Assembly (NCBI RefSeq): GCF_025717555.1
Contig: NZ_JAJIRP010000003.1
Span: 310,001 to 374,000, forward strand
Reading direction: 5' to 3'
Source of the DNA: Paucibacter sp. B2R-40
GTDB lineage: Bacteria > Pseudomonadota > Gammaproteobacteria > Burkholderiales > Burkholderiaceae_C
DNA: 64,000 nt
A program made the translations under genes and the position numbers. The notes beneath the pieces are model-generated. The model searched no databases and was not told the DNA's origin. It was given only the letters and a program-made list of their open reading frames with translations. Positions within the stretch are counted from its first letter, which is position 1; each line of letters begins with the position of its first letter. Positions 47,797 to 57,122 of this stretch are shown here, in pieces.

Positions 47797-48171
47797 ACCG
47801 GCGCACGAGTACTCGAAAAAGGCGAGCGCTCAGGACGCCTCAGCGCCCGCCGATTTTTTGCGAAAGCGGCTTGAATCCGGCCGCTCACAGCAGGTAACGC
47901 GGCCTTGCAAACGGGTCGCACCAGCGGCCTCGTCCACATCAAACTGGTCACGCATTTGGGCCATCCGTGCGAGCTCACCGCCACGGCGCCCGCAGACATA
48001 CCTGGGAACTATGACGCCCTGTCCGTAGAATGCAGGCCGCTTGACCCATCCGTCAGACCTGTATCAGCAACTGATGGCACAGTGACGGGTCTGCGCAAAC
48101 CAATCGCGCAAAGCCAAAAGCCATCAGCTCAAACGATGCAACACTCAGCAGCCCTTTCCGGAGATTTGTGA
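47797..48171. other. 375-nt spacer between the cold-shock gene and icd2
   Basis: Holds the cold-shock terminator near its start. Beyond that I see no gene: open frames here are short and have atypical composition. A ribosome site GGAG 8 nt before the icd2 start closes the spacer. No clear promoter was found by eye. Confidence 0.5.
47821..47859 (+). terminator. Rho-independent terminator after the cold-shock gene
   Basis: Stem GGCGAGCGCT pairs with AGCGCCCGCC (one mismatch) around an 11-nt loop, followed by GATTTTTT. It begins 24 nt after the cold-shock stop codon. Confidence 0.65.
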
Positions 48172-50418
48172 ATGACCACCAAGCAGCCGACCATCATCTA
48201 CACCCTCACCGATGAGGCCCCCTTGCTGGCGACCTGCGCCTTCCTGCCCATCATCCGCACCTTCACGGCGCCCGCTGGTATCCAAATCGAGGAGAGCGAT
48301 ATTTCGGTGGCCTCGCGCGTGCTCGCCGAGTTCCCTGAATTCCTGAGCGAAGCCCAGCGTGTGCCGAACACCTTGGCCGAGCTGGGGCGCCTGACTTTGC
48401 TGCCCGACACCAACATCATCAAGTTGCCCAATATCAGCGCATCGGTGGGTCAGCTGCAGTCCTGCATCCGCGAATTGCAGTCCAAGGGTTTCGCCATCCC
48501 CGACTATCCGGAAGACCCGAAGTCCGAGGAAGAAAAGTCCATTCGCGCACGCTACTCACGCTGCACCGGCAGCGCCGTCAACCCGGTCCTGCGCGAAGGC
48601 AACTCTGACCGCCGCGCGCCGCGTGCCGTCAAGGAATACGCCCGCAAACACCCTCACTCCATGAGCGATTGGGCGCAGGCTTCGCGCACCCACGTCTCGC
48701 ACATGCACCACGGTGATTTCTACCATGGCGAAAAGTCGATGACGCTGGACAAAGCGCGTGACGTCAAGATGGAATTGGTGACCAAGAGCGGCCAGACCAT
48801 CATCTTGAAACCCAAGGTGTCCTTGAAAGATGGCGAGATCATCGACTCGATGTTCATGAGCAAGACGGCGCTGTGCGAGTTCTATGAGCAAGAGATTGAA
48901 GACGCCTACAAGCACGGCGTGATGTTCTCGCTGCACGTCAAGGCCACGATGATGAAGGTTTCGCACCCGATCGTCTTCGGCCACTGCGTGCGGATCTTCT
49001 ACAAGGAAGCCTTCGCCAAACACGCCCAACTCTTCGAGGAACTCGGCGTCAACGTCAACAACGGCATGGTCAATCTGTATGACAAGCTCGCCACGCTGCC
49101 CAGCTCGCAGCGCGAAGAAGTCATGCGTGACCTGCACGCTTGCCATGAAAAGCGTCCCGAGTTGGCGATGGTCGATTCGGCCAAAGGCATCACCAATTTC
49201 CACTCGCCCAATGACATCATCGTCGACGCCTCGATGCCGGCGATGATCCGCATGGGCGGCAAGATGTGGGGCGCCGATGGCCGTCCGAAGGACGTGAAAG
49301 CCGTGATGCCCGAATCGACCTTTGCTCGCATCTATCAGGAGATGATCAACTTCTGCAAATGGCATGGCAACTTCGACCCCACCACCATGGGCACCGTACC
49401 CAATGTGGGCCTGATGGCGCAGCAGGCCGAGGAGTACGGTTCACATGACAAGACCTTCGAGGCGCCCGAGGACGGCGTGGCCAACATCACCGACCTCGCC
49501 ACCGGCGAAGTGCTGCTGAGCCAGAACGTCGAGGCCGGCGACATCTGGCGCATGTGCCAGGTCAAGGACGCGCCGGTGCGCGACTGGGTCAAACTGGCCG
49601 TCACACGCGCGCGCAACTCGGGCATGCCAACCGTGTTCTGGCTGGACCCGTACCGCCCGCACGAAAACGAGCTGATCAAAAAGGTCAAGCTCTACCTGAA
49701 GGATCACGACACGACGGGTCTGGACATCCAAATCATGTCGCAGGTGCGCGCCATGCGTTACACCTTGGAGCGCGTCGTGCGCGGCCTGGACACCATCTCG
49801 GTCACAGGCAATATCTTGCGCGACTACCTGACCGACCTGTTCCCCATCATGGAACTCGGTACTTCGGCCAAGATGCTGTCGATCGTGCCCTTGATGGCTG
49901 GTGGCGGCATGTACGAGACCGGAGCTGGCGGTTCGGCACCTAAGCACGTCAAACAGTTGGTCGAAGAAAACCATCTGCGCTGGGACTCGCTGGGTGAGTT
50001 CCTGGCTTTGGCGGTGTCCTTGGAGGATCTTGGCATCAAGACCGACAACGCACGCGCCAAGCTGCTGGCGAAGACGCTGGACGCGGCCACAGGCCGGCTG
50101 CTCGACAACAACAAGAACCCTTCGCCCAAGACCGGCCAACTCGACAATCGCGGCAGCCAGTTCTACCTGGCCATGTTCTGGGCGCAGGAACTGGCGACCC
50201 AGACCGAGGACAGCGCATTGGCCGCGCACTTCGCTGGGCTGGCCAAGTCGCTGGCCGACAATGAGCAGAAGATCGTGGACGAGTTCCAGGTCATTCAGGG
50301 TCAAGCAGCCGACATCGGCGGCTACTACCTGCCCGACCCGGTGAAGACCCAAGCTGTGATGCGCCCAAGCACGACGCTTAACGCCGCTTTGGCAGCCTCG
50401 GCCGCGCTACAGGGCTGA
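48172..50418 (+). CDS. icd2: Isocitrate dehydrogenase (NADP), monomeric type
   Basis: A 748-residue single-chain enzyme that oxidises isocitrate to 2-oxoglutarate with NADP. Typical blocks: [56 protein letters not shown] and [17 protein letters not shown]. Monomeric IDH is unrelated in length and fold arrangement to the dimeric E. coli form. It converges on the dimeric gene 110 nt away. No sign of damage to either gene. Confidence 0.96.
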   Translation: MTTKQPTIIYTLTDEAPLLATCAFLPIIRTFTAPAGIQIEESDISVASRVLAEFPEFLSEAQRVPNTLAELGRLTLLPDTNIIKLPNISASVGQLQSCIRELQSKGFAIPDYPEDPKSEEEKSIRARYSRCTGSAVNPVLREGNSDRRAPRAVKEYARKHPHSMSDWAQASRTHVSHMHHGDFYHGEKSMTLDKARDVKMELVTKSGQTIILKPKVSLKDGEIIDSMFMSKTALCEFYEQEIEDAYKHGVMFSLHVKATMMKVSHPIVFGHCVRIFYKEAFAKHAQLFEELGVNVNNGMVNLYDKLATLPSSQREEVMRDLHACHEKRPELAMVDSAKGITNFHSPNDIIVDASMPAMIRMGGKMWGADGRPKDVKAVMPESTFARIYQEMINFCKWHGNFDPTTMGTVPNVGLMAQQAEEYGSHDKTFEAPEDGVANITDLATGEVLLSQNVEAGDIWRMCQVKDAPVRDWVKLAVTRARNSGMPTVFWLDPYRPHENELIKKVKLYLKDHDTTGLDIQIMSQVRAMRYTLERVVRGLDTISVTGNILRDYLTDLFPIMELGTSAKMLSIVPLMAGGGMYETGAGGSAPKHVKQLVEENHLRWDSLGEFLALAVSLEDLGIKTDNARAKLLAKTLDAATGRLLDNNKNPSPKTGQLDNRGSQFYLAMFWAQELATQTEDSALAAHFAGLAKSLADNEQKIVDEFQVIQGQAADIGGYYLPDPVKTQAVMRPSTTLNAALAASAALQG

Positions 50419-50466
50419 AGCCCATGCCGCCAAATTGGCGGCTGTTTTCTCATGCACTGCGCGTAA

Positions 50467-50501
50467 AAAAGCCCCGCTCTCCACAGGAGAACGGGGCTTT
50501 T
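50467..50501. terminator. Shared bidirectional terminator of the two icd genes
   Basis: AAAAGCCCCG pairs with CGGGGCTTTT, extended inside by TCTCC/GGAGA, loop ACA. T runs occur on both sides: four in the plus direction and six in the minus direction. It lies 48 nt past the monomeric icd stop and 28 nt past the dimeric icd stop. Confidence 0.85.
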
Positions 50502-50528
50502 GTCCGTCAGCCGAAGCCGACGTTCGTC

Positions 50529-51782
50529 TTACATATGCTCAATCATGACGGCGCCGAAACCCGAGCACGAGACTTGCGTCGCGCCGTCCATCAGGCGCGC
50601 AAAGTCATAAGTGACCCGCTTGCTCAGAATCGATTTACCCATCGATTCAATGATCAGGTCGGCCGCTTCCAGCCAGCCCATATGACGCAACATCATTTCG
50701 GCCGAGAGGATTTCTGAACCCGGGTTCACATAGTCCTTGCCGGCGTACTTGGGTGCTGTGCCATGCGTGGCTTCAAACATCGCGATCGAGTCGCTCAGGT
50801 TGGCACCCGGGGCGATGCCGATACCGCCCACTTGAGCGGCCAAGGCGTCGGACACATAGTCGCCGTTCAGGTTCAGCGTGGCAATCACCGAGTACTCGGC
50901 TGGACGCAAGAGGATCTGCTGCAAGAAGGCGTCGGCGATCGAATCCTTGATGATGATGTCCTTGCCGGTCTTAGGGTTCTTGAGCTTGCACCATGGGCCG
51001 CCGTCGATCAACTCGGCGCCGAATTCCTTCTGCGCCAGGTTGTAGGCCCAATCACGGAAGCCACCTTCCGTGTACTTCATGATGTTGCCCTTGTGCACGA
51101 TGGTGACGCTGGGCTTGTCATTGTCGATCGCGTACTGGATCGCCTTGCGCACCAGGCGCTCGGTACCCTCACGCGAGACCGGCTTGACGCCGATACCTGA
51201 AGTCTCGGGGAAACGGATCTTCTTGACACCCATTTCCTCTTGCAAGAACTTGATCAGTTTCTTGGCCTTGTCGCTCTCGGCTTCGAATTCGATGCCGGCA
51301 TAGATGTCTTCCGAGTTCTCGCGGAAGATCACCATATCGGTCTTGTGGGGCTCTTTCACCGGCGAAGGCACGCCGGGGAAGTAACGCACTGGGCGCAGGC
51401 ACACATACAGATCCAGCTCTTGACGAAGTGCCACGTTGAGCGAACGGATACCGCCGCCGACCGGCGTGGTCAGCGGGCCCTTGATGGACACGACATAGTC
51501 CTTCAGCACCGTCAGCGTCTCGGCCGGCAGCCAAACGTCGGGGCCGTAGACCTTGGTCGCCTTCTCGCCGGCATAGATCTCCATCCAGTGGATTTGCTTT
51601 TTGCCGCCGTAGGCCTTGGCCACTGCTGCGTCAACCACCTTGATCATCACCGGGGTGATGTCCAGACCAGTGCCGTCACCTTCGATGAAAGGAATGATGG
51701 GCTGATCGGGCACGTTGAGCGAGAAGTCAGCGTTGACGGTGATCTTCTGCCCACCCTCGGGCACCTTGATGTGTTGGTACAT
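50529..51782 (-). CDS. icd: Isocitrate dehydrogenase (NADP), dimeric type
   Basis: A 417-residue enzyme of the E. coli Icd type. The [18 protein letters not shown] block contains the serine (Ser113 in E. coli) that AceK phosphorylates, and [28 protein letters not shown] and [18 protein letters not shown] follow. The start ATG is preceded by GGAG 9 nt upstream; a GTG 15 nt further up is an alternative. A TAGAAT at 51826-51831 (minus) is a candidate -10. It and icd2 share a terminator but not a promoter, so they can be regulated apart. Confidence 0.96.
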   Translation of the reverse strand: MYQHIKVPEGGQKITVNADFSLNVPDQPIIPFIEGDGTGLDITPVMIKVVDAAVAKAYGGKKQIHWMEIYAGEKATKVYGPDVWLPAETLTVLKDYVVSIKGPLTTPVGGGIRSLNVALRQELDLYVCLRPVRYFPGVPSPVKEPHKTDMVIFRENSEDIYAGIEFEAESDKAKKLIKFLQEEMGVKKIRFPETSGIGVKPVSREGTERLVRKAIQYAIDNDKPSVTIVHKGNIMKYTEGGFRDWAYNLAQKEFGAELIDGGPWCKLKNPKTGKDIIIKDSIADAFLQQILLRPAEYSVIATLNLNGDYVSDALAAQVGGIGIAPGANLSDSIAMFEATHGTAPKYAGKDYVNPGSEILSAEMMLRHMGWLEAADLIIESMGKSILSKRVTYDFARLMDGATQVSCSGFGAVMIEHM

Positions 51783-51913
51783 GTATGTCGTCTCCACGGA
51801 GCGTGATTGAGAAAATTCGCTTTTAATTCTATGCGAGCAATGCCCGCTTGAAACGCCGGTTACTCCCAGTGTCGCGGCAAGCTGCTAGTTGACCGCGACC
51901 CGAACGCCCCTGT

Positions 51914-52627
51914 TCATCGGCAAAACGCGAGCACCTGTGCCCACACGCCGTGGCCTAAAGCCCAGCCAGAAGCGGCCGCCAAACCCAGGCCGCTGAGCCG
52001 CACAGACCAGCGCATGCCTGCGACCGCTGCACCGCCCTGCCCTTGCAGTTTGACCCAGAGCAGCGGCCCCAAAGCCAACCCTAAGCCGGAAGCCATCGCA
52101 AACAGCGCCATCACCGCCGCTCCCTGGGCCGGCCCCGAGGCCAAGGCCGCCACCAGCAAGGCTGACTGCAATAGCCCACAGGGCCAAGCGGCCCAGGCAA
52201 GCCCAAGAATGCCGGCTCGCGCGGGCCGAGCGAAGATCTTGCCGCCCCCCTTCAAACCGTCCAAGGACGTTGTCACCGAGGGACGAATGCCGTTGGAGAT
52301 ACGCTGGCCAATGCCTTCGAGCCAGGCCGGTTGGCGCCCATGCCACAGCAAGGCCAAGCCGAGCAGAAAAGCCGCCACATGCAGCAGCACCCACAGTGGC
52401 CGCAACAGGGCCGAGGCCTGCCCCCATTGCGCCAACAAGCCCACGCTGGCTGCGGCCACCCCTCCCGCGACGGCATAACTGAACAGACGCCCGATCTGAA
52501 AGCCGAGCATGGCCGAACGTGAGGGGCCTGCAACCGCCGTACTGGCGCCGCCGCACATGGCCAAGCAATGGGGAGTACCGGCCAGCCCCATCAATAGGGC
52601 CGAACCGGCTAAAGCGACATCAAGCAT
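51914..52627 (-). CDS. Sulfite exporter TauE/SafE-like membrane protein
   Basis: A 237-residue membrane protein with about six to seven hydrophobic segments. The motif GTPHCLAMCGG near the start is typical of a COG2836-type family found beside cbb3 oxidase genes, and may bind copper or another metal (inference); the C-terminal half holds WAAWPCGLLQSALL. Its ATG overlaps the hemN stop by 1 nt (TGATG), so it is the second gene of a hemN transcript. Its exact role in oxidase assembly is not established. Confidence 0.78.
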   Translation of the reverse strand: MLDVALAGSALLMGLAGTPHCLAMCGGASTAVAGPSRSAMLGFQIGRLFSYAVAGGVAAASVGLLAQWGQASALLRPLWVLLHVAAFLLGLALLWHGRQPAWLEGIGQRISNGIRPSVTTSLDGLKGGGKIFARPARAGILGLAWAAWPCGLLQSALLVAALASGPAQGAAVMALFAMASGLGLALGPLLWVKLQGQGGAAVAGMRWSVRLSGLGLAAASGWALGHGVWAQVLAFCR

Positions 52628-54057
52628 CAGATGATTCTAGAGAATCTCTCGCGGCTCCGGTCGGCTTGCAAATAACGGTCAAACACCATGGCTACCGCGC
52701 GCACGAAATACCAGCCCATGGGCGTGACTTGAATGGCGCCCGGCTCCAGTGTCACCAGTCCTTGCTCGGCCAGTTCGGCCATGCGGGCCAACTCCGGCTT
52801 GAAATAGGCCTGCATGTCGACCAAGTGCGACAACTCGATCGACTCAAACTCCAACCTGCCCTGGCACATCAAGGCCATGATGACCGCACGCCGAACGATG
52901 TCATCGCGCGTCAATGCCAAGCCGCGCACGATGGGGAGTTGGCCTTGACGCAGTGCGTCGTAATACTCGTCCAAGGTCTTGGCGTTTTGGCTGTAGCAGG
53001 CGCCGACACGGCCAATTGCCGACACGCCCAGCGCCACCAGATCGCAATCGGGCTGGGTGCTGTAGCCCTGGAAGTTGCGGTGCAGACGCCCTTGCCGTTT
53101 GGCCACAGCCAGCGAGTCGCTCGCCAGGGCGAAGTGATCCATACCGATATAGCTGTAACCATGGCTTTGGAAGCCGGCGATGGCCCCCGCCAGCATCGCG
53201 ACCTTGTCGCCGGCCGGCGGCAGTTGGGCCGTGTCGATGCGGCGTTGCGGCTTGAAGCGTTGCGGCAGATGGGCGTAGCCGTACAGCGCGATGCGATCCG
53301 GCTTCAAGGCCCCAACTTGCGCAATCGTGCGAGCAAACGAGTCCGGCGTCTGCAGCGGCAGGCCGTAGATCAGATCGACATTGGTGGACTCGAAACCCAG
53401 TTCGCGCGAGGCGATCATCAAGGCCTCGACACTCTCGTAGCTCTGCTCACGGTGGACGGCCTTTTGTACCGCTGCGTCAAAGTCCTGCACGCCAAAGCTG
53501 AGCCGGTTGAAGCCCAGTTCGCGCAAATGCTTGAGCCGGTCCTTGGTGACCGTGCGGGGATCCACTTCGATCGAGACTTCGGCCCCGGGCGCCACGCGAA
53601 AGCGCTCACGCAACGCGAGCATCAACTGGCTCAACTCGGCGTCGCTCAAAAAAGTCGGTGATCCGCCACCCAAATGCAGTTGCGACACCGCCGCGCCGCG
53701 CCCCAGATGAGCGAGCGTCAAATCCATCTCGGTGACCAAGGCCTGCAAATACTCGACCGCCTTGTCGTGGTGCTTGGTGATGACCTTGTTGCAAGCGCAG
53801 TAGTAGCAGACCGACTCGCAAAACGGAATGTGGATGTACAGCGACAAGGGCGAGGCACTGCCTAAAGAGCCGCCAGCTCTTTGCTGCAAGGCCTGCGTGT
53901 ACTGTTCGGCCGAAAAGGCTTCAACAAACCGGTCTGCGGTCGGATAAGAGGTGTAACGCGGCCCCGAGACATCGAAGCGGCGCAACAGCTCTTCGCTGAT
54001 ATTGTCGGAGGCTTGGACGGCGCCCAAAGCGGGGCTAGCGTGAATGATCTGTACCAT
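52627..54057 (-). CDS. hemN: Oxygen-independent coproporphyrinogen III oxidase
   Basis: A 476-residue radical-SAM enzyme that decarboxylates coproporphyrinogen III to protoporphyrinogen IX without oxygen, needed for haem under low oxygen. The cluster motif CESVCYYCAC supplies the CxxxCxxC ligands, and RYTSYPTADRF is the N-terminal family signature; QLHLGGGSPTFL follows. The ATG at 54057 (MVQIIHASP) is the likely start, although a perfect FNR box centred 41.5 bp upstream leaves almost no 5' leader. It is divergent from the fnr-type gene. Confidence 0.95.
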   Translation of the reverse strand: MVQIIHASPALGAVQASDNISEELLRRFDVSGPRYTSYPTADRFVEAFSAEQYTQALQQRAGGSLGSASPLSLYIHIPFCESVCYYCACNKVITKHHDKAVEYLQALVTEMDLTLAHLGRGAAVSQLHLGGGSPTFLSDAELSQLMLALRERFRVAPGAEVSIEVDPRTVTKDRLKHLRELGFNRLSFGVQDFDAAVQKAVHREQSYESVEALMIASRELGFESTNVDLIYGLPLQTPDSFARTIAQVGALKPDRIALYGYAHLPQRFKPQRRIDTAQLPPAGDKVAMLAGAIAGFQSHGYSYIGMDHFALASDSLAVAKRQGRLHRNFQGYSTQPDCDLVALGVSAIGRVGACYSQNAKTLDEYYDALRQGQLPIVRGLALTRDDIVRRAVIMALMCQGRLEFESIELSHLVDMQAYFKPELARMAELAEQGLVTLEPGAIQVTPMGWYFVRAVAMVFDRYLQADRSRERFSRII

Positions 54058-54091
54058 GGCACACACTTTGCCAAGAGTTTGCTTTCGCTCC

Positions 54092-54105
54092 TTGATCAAG
54101 ATCAA
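54092..54105. promoter_or_regulatory. Perfect FNR box between hemN and fnr
   Basis: TTGAT CAAG ATCAA matches the FNR consensus exactly. For fnr, an AACAAT hexamer (54128-54133) lies with its centre 32 bp downstream, the class II spacing. For hemN the box centre is 41.5 bp before the start codon. A single box may therefore serve both genes. Confidence 0.85.
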
Positions 54106-54143
54106 GCTTGAGCCGCTTGGCGAGACCAACAATGCAGCAGTTC

Positions 54144-54157
54144 TTGAGATACATCAG
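54144..54157. promoter_or_regulatory. Weak second FNR-like box upstream of fnr
   Basis: TTGAG ATAC ATCAG matches 8 of the 10 fixed bases. It would lie a few bases past the inferred fnr transcription start, a position suited to repression (autoregulation). Tentative. Confidence 0.35.
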
Positions 54158-54237
54158 GCTGATGATCTCGGGAGCCACTTTCCCCCAAAGATTCGCAGCC
54201 CCGCTGTTAAGGCGGCGAATCAGTTGAAAAGAGCCAA

Positions 54238-54972
54238 ATGAACGCCACCATCCCGATCAAAATCGAACCCCTGAAGGTTGCCTGCTCGAGTTGCAATTTG
54301 CGCGAGTTGTGCTTGCCGGTGGGCCTGTCGTCGGGCGACTTGGAGCAACTTGACCAGCTGGTCGCGACGCGCCGCCAAGTCTCCCGCGGCGACACTTTGT
54401 TTCGCAGTGGCGACAGTTTTCTTTCTTTGTACGCAGTTCGCACGGGCTTCTTCAAGACTTGCGTAACGTCCGAAGATGGCCGCGACCAGGTCACCGGTTT
54501 TCAGATGGCCGGCGAGCTGCTGGGCCTGGACGGCATCAGCACCGATCGCCATAGCTGCGATGCAGTAGCGCTGGAGGATTCGTCGGTCTGCGTGATCCCT
54601 TATGAGCAACTGGAAGAGCTGTCGCGCGAATTCACCGACTTGCAGCGCCAGTTTCACAAGATCATGAGCCGCGAAATTGTGCGTGACCATGGCGTGATGT
54701 TGCTGCTGGGCAGCATGCGCGCCGAAGAGCGGCTGGCGGCTTTCTTGCTGAATCTGACCCAGCGCCTGCAAGCGCGCGGCTTCTCGGCCGCCGCCCTGGT
54801 GCTGCGCATGACGCGCGAAGAAATCGGCAGCTACCTGGGCTTGAAGCTCGAAACCGTCAGCCGGACTTTCTCGAAATTCCAAGACGACGGTTTACTGGAA
54901 GTCAAACAGCGCCAGTTACGCATCCTCGATCAAGCCGGCTTGCAACGCTTGGTCAATAGCACCAACTGCTGA
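54238..54972 (+). CDS. fnr: FNR/Anr-type oxygen-sensing transcription regulator
   Basis: A 244-residue CRP/FNR protein. The iron-sulfur cluster ligands expected of an FNR protein are present: Cys16, Cys19, Cys25 (CSSCNLRELC) and Cys107 (RHSCDAV). The C-terminal helix-turn-helix reads MTREEIGSYLGLKLETVSRTFSK; the E-SR pattern matches the TTGAT half-site readers. It should activate cbb3 oxidase and haem genes under low oxygen, and FNR boxes occur next to them in this window. The ATG has GAGCC upstream. It converges on the small membrane gene, 9 nt between stops. Confidence 0.95.
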   Translation: MNATIPIKIEPLKVACSSCNLRELCLPVGLSSGDLEQLDQLVATRRQVSRGDTLFRSGDSFLSLYAVRTGFFKTCVTSEDGRDQVTGFQMAGELLGLDGISTDRHSCDAVALEDSSVCVIPYEQLEELSREFTDLQRQFHKIMSREIVRDHGVMLLLGSMRAEERLAAFLLNLTQRLQARGFSAAALVLRMTREEIGSYLGLKLETVSRTFSKFQDDGLLEVKQRQLRILDQAGLQRLVNSTNC

Positions 54973-54981
54973 TACGCAAGT

Positions 54982-55302
54982 TCAGCGAGGCCAGGCTCGG
55001 GGGTGCCTGTCCTGCGGCAGCTCGGGCAAGGTGGCCATCAGTACGCTCAAACTGGCCGCCAGACTGATGATGAGCCAGAACAGCAAAAAGCCCATGGTGT
55101 AGACCGCTTGACGCGGCAGCTCGACCGGCGCGCCGCCAAACCAAGTCAGATCACCCGGATCGACCAGCGCGAACACCAGCGCCGTCAACACCCCGGCCAT
55201 CAAGAACGAGGGCCACACCACCGCCATCGCGACCCGGCCCAAGGCCGTCCGTGTTGTTGACTCTGAGCTCGAGCCTGAAGCTGGGGCGGGCGAGTCGCTC
55301 AT
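54982..55302 (-). CDS. Small membrane protein in the cbb3 cluster
   Basis: A 106-residue protein with a Ser-rich N-terminus and two hydrophobic segments (AVVWPSFLMAGVLTALVFALV and AVYTMGFLLFWLIISLAASL). Between them is LTWFGGAPVELPRQ. The ATG overlaps the FixH-like stop by 4 nt (ATGA). It ends the cco run. I do not recognise a named family; its location suggests a role in oxidase assembly or stability, which is inference. Confidence 0.65.
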   Translation of the reverse strand: MSDSPAPASGSSSESTTRTALGRVAMAVVWPSFLMAGVLTALVFALVDPGDLTWFGGAPVELPRQAVYTMGFLLFWLIISLAASLSVLMATLPELPQDRHPRAWPR

Positions 55303-55574
55303 TTTCCACCTGTCGCGGCGTGATTGCGGGCCTCTTTCGCAGGCTGCATGGCTTTGGCGGAGGCCTGCTCTTGCAGCACCGGATCGGGATAGCGCAGCGC
55401 CAATCCAAGGGTGATGAAACTCGCCACCACGACCAAGGACGGGCCGCCCACCACCCACCACATCACCGGCTCTCGCCACCAGGGGCGTGTCGCCTCGGGT
55501 GCCGCAGTAGGAGCCGCAATTGAGCCCGATGCAGACGATGAGGCGGATGAATTGATATTTTGATGCTCTGTCAT
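55299..55574 (-). CDS. FixH/CcoH-like small membrane protein
   Basis: A 91-residue protein with an acidic, Ser- and Ala-rich N-terminal tail and one membrane segment (PSLVVVASFITLGLALRY) preceded by PWWREPVMWWVVGG. Short proteins at this place, right after ccoG, are usually annotated FixH in this order. FixH/CcoH supports cbb3 oxidase assembly. It is shorter than the rhizobial FixH. It overlaps the next gene by 4 nt. Confidence 0.65.
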   Translation of the reverse strand: MTEHQNINSSASSSASGSIAAPTAAPEATRPWWREPVMWWVVGGPSLVVVASFITLGLALRYPDPVLQEQASAKAMQPAKEARNHAATGGK

Positions 55575-55611
55575 GATCTCTTCCAAGGCTGTGCGGCTGT
55601 GCGGCTGCGCA

Positions 55612-57090
55612 TCAGCGCGGCACGACAAACGTTGATTTCTCTATTGAAGCCTGGACCGGCTCCTTGCCCGCCTGCTGTGGGCGCATCAATTGGAATTGAA
55701 TCGGGTGTGCGCCGGCACCGGCCCGGGCCGCCACTTCCGGGGGCACTCGAACAGCCACGGACACCCAGCGCGCTTCAGCGGGGCCTACCGTCAAGGCAAC
55801 CGGCCGTGCCAGCGTGGCGCCGTCCAAACCTGTGACCGACACAGTGAACTGCTGGGGCTGCTCGGTGGTGTTCATCACCTGCAGCCGGTACAGATTTTCA
55901 ATAAAACCGTCCTCGACCAAACGCGCCATCACGCCTCGGTCGCGCACCACATCCAACTTGACGGGGCTGCGCAGGAACAACAGGCTGCCCAGCAAGGCCG
56001 CGCACAAAATCACTAGAACAATGGTGTAAATCACCACCCGCGGACGGAAGACCCGGCGCAGCTTTTGCGCCGGACTCAGGTGCTGACTCAAACCATTTTC
56101 GGTGTCATAGCGAATCAGCCCGCGCGGGTAATCCATCTTGTCCATCACACCGTCGCACACATCGATACAGGCCGCGCAACCAATGCACTCGTATTGCAGG
56201 CCCTTGCGAATATCAATGCCGGTTGGGCAGACCTGCACGCACAGCGTGCAATCGATGCAAGAACCCAGGCCGGCGGCCTTGATGTCGGTCTTCTTGCTGC
56301 GCGAGCCGCGCGGCTCACCGCGCTCGGCGTCATAACTGATGATCAGCGTGTCTTTGTCAAACATCGCGCTTTGAAAGCGCGCATAAGGGCACATGTATTT
56401 GCAGACCTGCTCACGCATATAGCCCGCATTGCCGTAGGTGGCAAAACCATAGAACAAGACCCAGAACCATTCCCAGGGCCCGAAGCCCAAGGTGAAGGCC
56501 TCGGCCCACAACTGTTTGATCGGGGTGAAGTAGCCAACGAAGCTGAAGCCGGTCCACAAGCCCAAGGAGATCCAGGCCAGCTGGGTGGCACTCTTGCGCC
56601 ATAGTTTGTTGAAGCCCCATGGGGCGGCGTCAAGTTTGATCCGTGCTTGCCGGTCGCCCTCAAACTGGCGCTCTATCCACATGAAGATCTCGGTATAGAC
56701 CGTCTGCGGGCAGGCAAAGCCACACCACAGCCGCCCGGCCACCGCCGTGAACAGAAACAAGGCGTAGGCCGACACCATCAACAGCCCCGTCAGGTAGATA
56801 AAGTCCTGCGGGTAAAGCACCAGGCCGCCGATGTAAAACCGCCGGGTGGCCAGGTCAAACAAGACCGCCTGGCGGTCATTCCACTGCAACCAAGGCAGGC
56901 CGTAGAACAAGAGCTGGGTGAACCAGACCAAACCCCAACGCCAGCGCGCGAACAAGCCGCTGACCGAGCGCGGGTAGATTTTGCTTTGCGCTTGGTACAA
57001 AGAAACGATCTCGATGACCGTGTCGCGGCCCTTGCCCGCCGCGGCAGGTTCAAGGGTCTTGTTCTGGCTCTTACCTGACTCTGCGTTCAT
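55612..57090 (-). CDS. ccoG: CcoG, ferredoxin-type cbb3 oxidase assembly protein
   Basis: A 492-residue membrane protein with five to six membrane segments near the start and two 4Fe-4S clusters (SCIDCTLCVQVCPTGIDI and CIGCAACIDVCDG), plus a FACPQTVYTEIFMW block. The C-terminal 110 residues are a periplasmic beta domain. CcoG reduces copper during assembly of the CuB site, according to work in Rhodobacter. The start is the ATG at 57090. It follows ccoP by 32 nt. Confidence 0.95.
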   Translation of the reverse strand: MNAESGKSQNKTLEPAAAGKGRDTVIEIVSLYQAQSKIYPRSVSGLFARWRWGLVWFTQLLFYGLPWLQWNDRQAVLFDLATRRFYIGGLVLYPQDFIYLTGLLMVSAYALFLFTAVAGRLWCGFACPQTVYTEIFMWIERQFEGDRQARIKLDAAPWGFNKLWRKSATQLAWISLGLWTGFSFVGYFTPIKQLWAEAFTLGFGPWEWFWVLFYGFATYGNAGYMREQVCKYMCPYARFQSAMFDKDTLIISYDAERGEPRGSRSKKTDIKAAGLGSCIDCTLCVQVCPTGIDIRKGLQYECIGCAACIDVCDGVMDKMDYPRGLIRYDTENGLSQHLSPAQKLRRVFRPRVVIYTIVLVILCAALLGSLLFLRSPVKLDVVRDRGVMARLVEDGFIENLYRLQVMNTTEQPQQFTVSVTGLDGATLARPVALTVGPAEARWVSVAVRVPPEVAARAGAGAHPIQFQLMRPQQAGKEPVQASIEKSTFVVPR

Positions 57091-57122
57091 GCCTACCTTG
57101 GGTGGAGCTCATTGCTCAGACT

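Noticed and set aside
47905-48171. Possible 88-codon gene just before icd2
   Set aside because: No ribosome site, no recognisable motif, and atypical residue use; treated as spacer.
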